Made by a program: the position numbers and the translations under genes
Shown: piece after piece, positions 59,629 to 64,000 of the stretch
How positions within the stretch are numbered: the first letter of the stretch is position 1
Layout of the letters: the number at the start of each line of letters is the position of its first letter
Source of the DNA: Oidiodendron maius Zn
Lineage: Eukaryota; Ascomycota; Leotiomycetes; Myxotrichaceae
Direction of reading: 5' to 3'
Assembly: GCA_000827325.1 (NCBI GenBank)
Contig: KN832881.1
Location: 1,014,616-1,078,615, forward strand
DNA: 64,000 nucleotides
The notes under the pieces: model-generated
What the model was told of the DNA's origin: nothing
Seen by the model: the letters and a program-made list of their open reading frames with translations, nothing else
Databases searched by the model: none

Positions 59629-62600
59629 TTATGCGGCTGGAGTTGATGGCGCAAAGCGGAAGACCAGAAAAATGATGAGACCCGCAATGATGGTAAATCC
59701 CCAAGCTGCCGCCAATATCTGTGCCTGTTTCTTTTGCCTGCCCCCAAAGGCAGTGACTTCCCCTTTACTCCACCACAAAATAATTTTATCTAATCTGCCT
59801 AGTGCGAATAGGACAAGCAGTGGAGGAAATAGCACACAGAAAAGGAGTGCGACGTTTGACAATTTCTTTTCTTTATCAGACAGATCCATCTGTGCGGATG
59901 ATCCTCGTGTCCACATAGGCAATGGCTGGTTGAGTGCTAGAGCTTCAGGCCGATTTTTGTATTTGGATTCTTCCCCAGTTCTTCGACCTGAAGTTCTAAT
60001 ATTAGGTGCAAGAAGCTTATCACTCACTCTTTCCGTGCTAGCAGCTTCTTGCATGGCCTTCAACTGTGCTTCAGTGTATAATTGCTGCCAGCTCAATCGC
60101 CTGGGTGGTGCATGAGGAGACCTGTACATATAGCCAGATTGATGTGGAACTGGCAAGTAACCTTTGCGTTCTCTCTCGGCTGGCGTTACAGGTCGATTTG
60201 CTAGAAGGGATAGGGGTCGAAGAACATTAGTTGGATAGTCCTTGGGACTACTATAACGAGACGAAATCCTTCTGGATTTCCCCTCATCATCAGGGGAGCT
60301 GGTGTTATTATCTTGTTGAGAGCGTGCTATGCCTTGGTAGAAGGCACCAGGTGGTCCCTTCACAAGAGGTTGATTTTCCCTGGGATTCGTAGGCCATTTG
60401 TACTCTGAAAATCGTCTCATTTCAATACAACCATCATTTTGTATTTGGTCGCGCCAATTCGATTTGGTCGGTTCAGCTAGAGTTAATGTGCTTGGCTCTC
60501 CATCGGGTGTCCCGTCTGAATAGTAACTATCGATCTTGTTTCTTCTCCCGAGCTCTGTTAAGTGCTTCCAAGAACTTGGGCGATCGGGTCGACCGACAGG
60601 ATTAATTGGACTCAAAAGTTGACGCTTTAAATGGCTAAGGGTGGTGACCGGGCTAGGTGATTCTGCATGCCAATTGAGCTTGCGATACGTGTACTCGCGC
60701 TCTGCAAGCGTAGTAGGCGTAAGTGCAGATGATATGGACTCTCTCTCTTGTTTGACGATTTCATCTTCCTTCAGAGTATCAGCTGTCTTCGATGAAGGTG
60801 GAAAGTGATTTGGCTGCCTCGCCCTACAGCCGCGTTTATGGAAGAGCATACGTCTAGCTGTTGGAGTTGAAAAAGCCTCTGGTGGTGGAGATATGAAAGG
60901 GTTGGTGTGTGGTGTTCGAAGGGGCTTAGGGGCGTAATTAAAGGGACGAGTCGGTGGAGGTCGCCGAGTGAGATCTGCTAGATAGCCGTTTACATTATGT
61001 TCTCGAGACGTTGGAGGGAAGGTCGGTATGGGACTCTTGCTGAGACCCTGCCGGCGATAGTCACTGGAGTACTGGATTGTACCTGCATGATGCGTAATTC
61101 TCTCTGTTGAACCGTACTCGTCAATTTCTGCTTCGAAGAGGCTTGTCGTGCCATCGTTAGACGTGTTGGCAAGACTACTTCCAGTTCTGTGGATTGATGA
61201 AACTTCAAACAAGTTGCTTGTTTCCTGGCTGTCCATAAGATCAGTCCCATGTCTACTCTCTCCTATCGTCTCCCAGTCATCCATTCCCGCTTCCAGATCA
61301 TCATTTACGGCACCTTCTGGACCTCCCAGAGGCAATACAGCTGAATCAATATGTAGTTCAGATTGGATATCGCGCAATGCCTCTTTGAGGTTGGCTGTCA
61401 CAGGGACAACATTTGGTTGATGATGATATATCGAATCTAGTTGAACAGCGAGATCATTATAAAACAATTGTGCATCAAAATCCGCCCCTTGTGTACTGTT
61501 GTCAAAATTTTGTGGCTCCAGTGGAGGAACGCGCACACTCCTTGTTTTCTTATGCCATGCAGAGTGTTTGAAGCTAGGCGAATTTCTCTTGATAAATTCA
61601 TCTTGGTGGACGGAAGAAGTGCTACCATTGCTAAAGGTGCTGAAGCCACTGGCATGCCTGAGAGCTAGGCTTACTTCTTTCTCGAGGGGTCTCCTATTGC
61701 AAGAGATTCCTTTGATATTGTGATCAGTATCACATAAGCGATCAGCTTGGCTAAACGGCGACATGACAACTTTAGAATGGCTACTGAGCCGAAATGGGTT
61801 GTTCGATTTTGATGTAGAGATGCTAGCCATACTATAGTTCCCAAGCTCAAATTCAACATTTTGGAATTGCAAATCAGGTCGTCCCTCCGAACTGCTTAAA
61901 GTAGGGTTTCCAATTGCCAAGCTTGACCGTTTAGAACTCTCCGATTTATTTATGGCGTCTCTGTAGGAACGAGATTGCCAAAGGTGTTGCATTGCGCTGG
62001 AAGGAAAGTGGTCGAGAGCGAGAGCGGGAGCGGGTAATGCTGGCAAAGCATAGGCCGGCGGCTGGCTAGGAGGGCCACCCGTTAATCTGTTGACTCGACG
62101 TTGTTTTCGAACGCTGAGTGCAGATGGTTTATTTTGACCATCCGATTGGGAGCTCAATGCTAGCCTGTTCTTTGATGACAGAAGACTAGAGTAACATCTG
62201 GCATCAAAATTCGGTCTTGGAGTGCTATTTTCACTACCTCTGCCCCAAACGCACGAGGTAGCATAGTGTCGATATATATTGTCAACTGTACCCCCATCCT
62301 GTACTGAAATAAAGGGACTAGCCGTGTTTTGAGGACCTAAATATTGGTGAGACAATTTGCAATTATTGTCATCGGTTGCAACATCTGGCGTCGTGCAACT
62401 ACTTGAGAGTTGGGCCTTGTTACCGACATCCAGAGACTTGCTTTTCCTTGGCGATCGAGGATGGTGAATGGGACAGATAATCTCGTCACTGATACATGAA
62501 GGAAGTGGAGTTGCGAGCGTATCATTGACGCTTGCAGGTAAAAGTGCTGCTTTGTCCTCGCCTACCAAGTCTGAAGGCGGTATCCCAGAGATAGGGTGCG

Positions 62601-63168
62601 TAATGTACCTGTTTCTGACTTCATCCTTACGACTTTTGCCAAGCGTATTGTCGGAGCAGATTTTAGAGGCATGTTCGAACAGATTGTCCGGGTTCTTTGA
62701 AGTTACCGGAGAATTCTGAAATGAAACCGCGCTTTCTTCAAAACGGACGTCCTGCAAGCTGCCGGAAGCATTTTCGGACCTGCTTCTCCCAAGGCCAGAT
62801 GTAATGGAAAGATACGCAGTTGGAAGATCGTGGAAAACAGCTCTAATAGGAGTTTTTCTAGTGCCTGATAAGATAGAAGGGGTGGTATCTTGAGACACGG
62901 ATCGCGAAAATGACACTGTTGGACTCAGTTGGATTTGGTGGTATGAGATCCCTGTGTTGCTGGTCCGTTCGTTTCCACTCACAAGCTTGTCCTCATGATC
63001 CTTCCCGTGCATCATCTGTCCATGATTATCTCTAGGCTCATCCGGCACCTCATGTGTCTTGTTTTTTAACGCTTCAGATCGAGAAAGGAGAGTGCCGGCA
63101 TTCCCATCGAGTAAGCCTGAGGGTTGGTCATCGAGCGAGCAAGTGGATGATAATAATCTTGCAGCCAT
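59629..63168 (-). CDS. Large disordered protein with two C-terminal membrane segments
   Basis: Single exon, 1179 residues; no family recognised. About the first 1,050 residues are Ser/Thr/Pro/Asn-rich and look disordered, with several short blocks that may be conserved or phosphorylated: KNSPSFKHSAWHKKTRSVRVP, a YNDLAVQLDSIYHHQPNVVP segment, RRMLFHKRGCRARQP, EREYTYRKLNWHAESPSPVTT and LSWQQLYTEAQLKAMQE. The C-terminus has two helices, NVALLFCVLFPPLLVLFALG and ILAAAWGFTIIAGLIIFLVF, joined by a charged loop DKIILWWSKGEVTAFGGRQKK. A tail-anchored hairpin topology with the large part in the cytosol fits. There is no signal peptide. The ATG at 63168 is the first in frame. Confidence 0.85.
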   Translation of the reverse strand: MAARLLSSTCSLDDQPSGLLDGNAGTLLSRSEALKNKTHEVPDEPRDNHGQMMHGKDHEDKLVSGNERTSNTGISYHQIQLSPTVSFSRSVSQDTTPSILSGTRKTPIRAVFHDLPTAYLSITSGLGRSRSENASGSLQDVRFEESAVSFQNSPVTSKNPDNLFEHASKICSDNTLGKSRKDEVRNRYITHPISGIPPSDLVGEDKAALLPASVNDTLATPLPSCISDEIICPIHHPRSPRKSKSLDVGNKAQLSSSCTTPDVATDDNNCKLSHQYLGPQNTASPFISVQDGGTVDNIYRHYATSCVWGRGSENSTPRPNFDARCYSSLLSSKNRLALSSQSDGQNKPSALSVRKQRRVNRLTGGPPSQPPAYALPALPAPALALDHFPSSAMQHLWQSRSYRDAINKSESSKRSSLAIGNPTLSSSEGRPDLQFQNVEFELGNYSMASISTSKSNNPFRLSSHSKVVMSPFSQADRLCDTDHNIKGISCNRRPLEKEVSLALRHASGFSTFSNGSTSSVHQDEFIKRNSPSFKHSAWHKKTRSVRVPPLEPQNFDNSTQGADFDAQLFYNDLAVQLDSIYHHQPNVVPVTANLKEALRDIQSELHIDSAVLPLGGPEGAVNDDLEAGMDDWETIGESRHGTDLMDSQETSNLFEVSSIHRTGSSLANTSNDGTTSLFEAEIDEYGSTERITHHAGTIQYSSDYRRQGLSKSPIPTFPPTSREHNVNGYLADLTRRPPPTRPFNYAPKPLRTPHTNPFISPPPEAFSTPTARRMLFHKRGCRARQPNHFPPSSKTADTLKEDEIVKQERESISSALTPTTLAEREYTYRKLNWHAESPSPVTTLSHLKRQLLSPINPVGRPDRPSSWKHLTELGRRNKIDSYYSDGTPDGEPSTLTLAEPTKSNWRDQIQNDGCIEMRRFSEYKWPTNPRENQPLVKGPPGAFYQGIARSQQDNNTSSPDDEGKSRRISSRYSSPKDYPTNVLRPLSLLANRPVTPAERERKGYLPVPHQSGYMYRSPHAPPRRLSWQQLYTEAQLKAMQEAASTERVSDKLLAPNIRTSGRRTGEESKYKNRPEALALNQPLPMWTRGSSAQMDLSDKEKKLSNVALLFCVLFPPLLVLFALGRLDKIILWWSKGEVTAFGGRQKKQAQILAAAWGFTIIAGLIIFLVFRFAPSTPAA

Positions 63169-64000
63169 CAGAAGAGCAGGACCAGGTCGCTTTGGGAGAT
63201 ACGCTTAGTACATTGAATGTCTCCTTCCTGCTAGAGGGGTGTTGCAGGGTCGCATGTCCGAACTAAGAGGCGCCTGGTGCCTCTATACGTGTACGGTGGT
63301 TGTTCGCAAGCAGTGAGAAAATGAGATCTGTTGTGTCAAGGGATTGGAGAGATGCAAGTATTAGAAACCAGAAAAATCTCCGAAGTTGCAGACGATCAAT
63401 GACGAATTGAAGTCGATGATAGTGAGTCCTCTTTGCGGGACTCAGATGAAAGACATGAAGAAAACTCGAGGACGCGAGCTTGACAATAAAGCCACAGAAC
63501 GCGAAATCGTAAAGTGTGTCGGAATTTTGACCGAGGGGGACTTGTACGAATTACAGTGAATATCTACCTACCAAATAGAGCTTTACTTTCATCGTATAGA
63601 ATCCAAAAACAAGAAATATAAAACCAAAACTCAGCAAGAGAGAGTTGGAAACACCCTACTATTACTTTCGAGGGGTTTTACTGAGCGACGAACAACTGAA
63701 CGCGATACAGGAGATGGACAGATAATACAGGATACTCTTGTACGGGAGCTTCCATTCACGAGTCTCCTGCCTTTTCGCGCCTACATGGATAGATGGACTG
63801 CTCTGGTTCTGTCCAGAAAAGCTACTTAATACACTCCTGTGGCTCAACAATCGCGCCTAGATAACAGTTTTATGGCTTGAATCTAAGAGAGATCTCACAT
63901 TACCTAAATATAAACTTCCTTGACAGAGACTGTGATACCTGCCTGACAACTTTGCCGTGTGTACCACTTGTGCTGCTTGTGAAGCAAGAGGCTTGAAGCT
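63169..64000. other. Upstream region of the large gene to window end
   Basis: About 0.8 kb with no gene recognised; probably leader and promoter of the minus-strand gene. Small open frames are isolated and lack family features. Confidence 0.5.

Noticed and set aside
59501-60115. 204-residue plus-strand open frame
   Set aside because: Lies antisense to the C-terminal coding part of the 59629-63168 gene, whose membrane helices and long uninterrupted frame are far more convincing.
1-64000. CRISPR arrays, operons, bacterial-type ribosome binding sites, riboswitches
   Set aside because: The sequence is nuclear fungal DNA with spliceosomal introns; none of these was seen or expected.

Overview
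The window comes from a filamentous ascomycete (Pezizomycotina). Genes are split by short introns, mostly 46-77 nt, with GT..AG borders and CTAAC/CTGAC-like branch sites. The families are typical of that group: Zn2Cys6 regulator, DHA14-type MFS pumps, class I myosin with a DDW tail, NoxA, intracellular GH3 beta-glucosidase, hybrid histidine kinase, fasciclin protein. I cannot fix the class (Leotiomycetes, Eurotiomycetes, Lecanoromycetes or other) by eye. Exon models below were built by hand, checking splice sites and reading phase; each multi-exon model closes in frame.

Layout, left to right. 1-1.4 kb: 3' end of a hybrid histidine kinase (+). 2.2-4.2 kb: MFS hexose transporter (-) with a long, repeat-rich upstream region. 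6.7-8.9 kb: soluble fumarate reductase fused to cytochrome b5 (-). 10.4-12.0 kb: an unrecognised basic-tailed protein and a secreted fasciclin protein (+). 12.9-17.8 kb: SIN3 corepressor (+). 18.4-20.6 kb: Cdc1-type ER phosphoesterase (-). 21.1-24.0 kb: GH3 beta-glucosidase (-). 25.3-29.1 kb: DUF202 membrane protein and a Zrc1-type zinc transporter (+). 29.5-30.5 kb: Gly/Tyr/Gln-rich protein (-). 31.0-35.9 kb: Zn2Cys6 regulator (-) divergent from a DHA14 MFS pump (+). 36.3-40.4 kb: Pfa4 palmitoyltransferase (-) divergent from a second MFS pump (+). 40.9-44.9 kb: myosin I (-). 47.5-49.3 kb: NADPH oxidase NoxA (+). 50.1-51.5 kb: ubiquilin Dsk2 (+). 52.0-55.5 kb: a Ser/Gly-rich surface protein and UDP-GlcNAc pyrophosphorylase (both -). 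55.9-56.8 kb: G/T(U) mismatch DNA glycosylase (+). 56.9-57.7 kb: a SINE-like insertion. 58.0-59.2 kb: mitoribosomal mS38/Cox24 (-). 59.6-63.2 kb: a large disordered protein with two C-terminal membrane segments (-).

Most of the window is housekeeping and growth machinery: chromatin (SIN3), GPI and chitin precursor metabolism (Cdc1, UAP1), polarised growth (myosin I, NoxA), proteostasis (Dsk2), DNA repair and mitoribosome. The accessory-looking part is 31-40.4 kb, where a regulator and two efflux-type transporters sit close together. No secondary-metabolite synthase is present.

The clearest non-genic discovery is at 56,933-57,672. A 710-bp segment has a tRNA-like head with well-matched A and B boxes starting at one junction, an (AAT)n tail at the other, and a perfect 15-bp direct repeat on both sides. 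This is the structure of a tRNA-derived SINE inserted on the minus strand.
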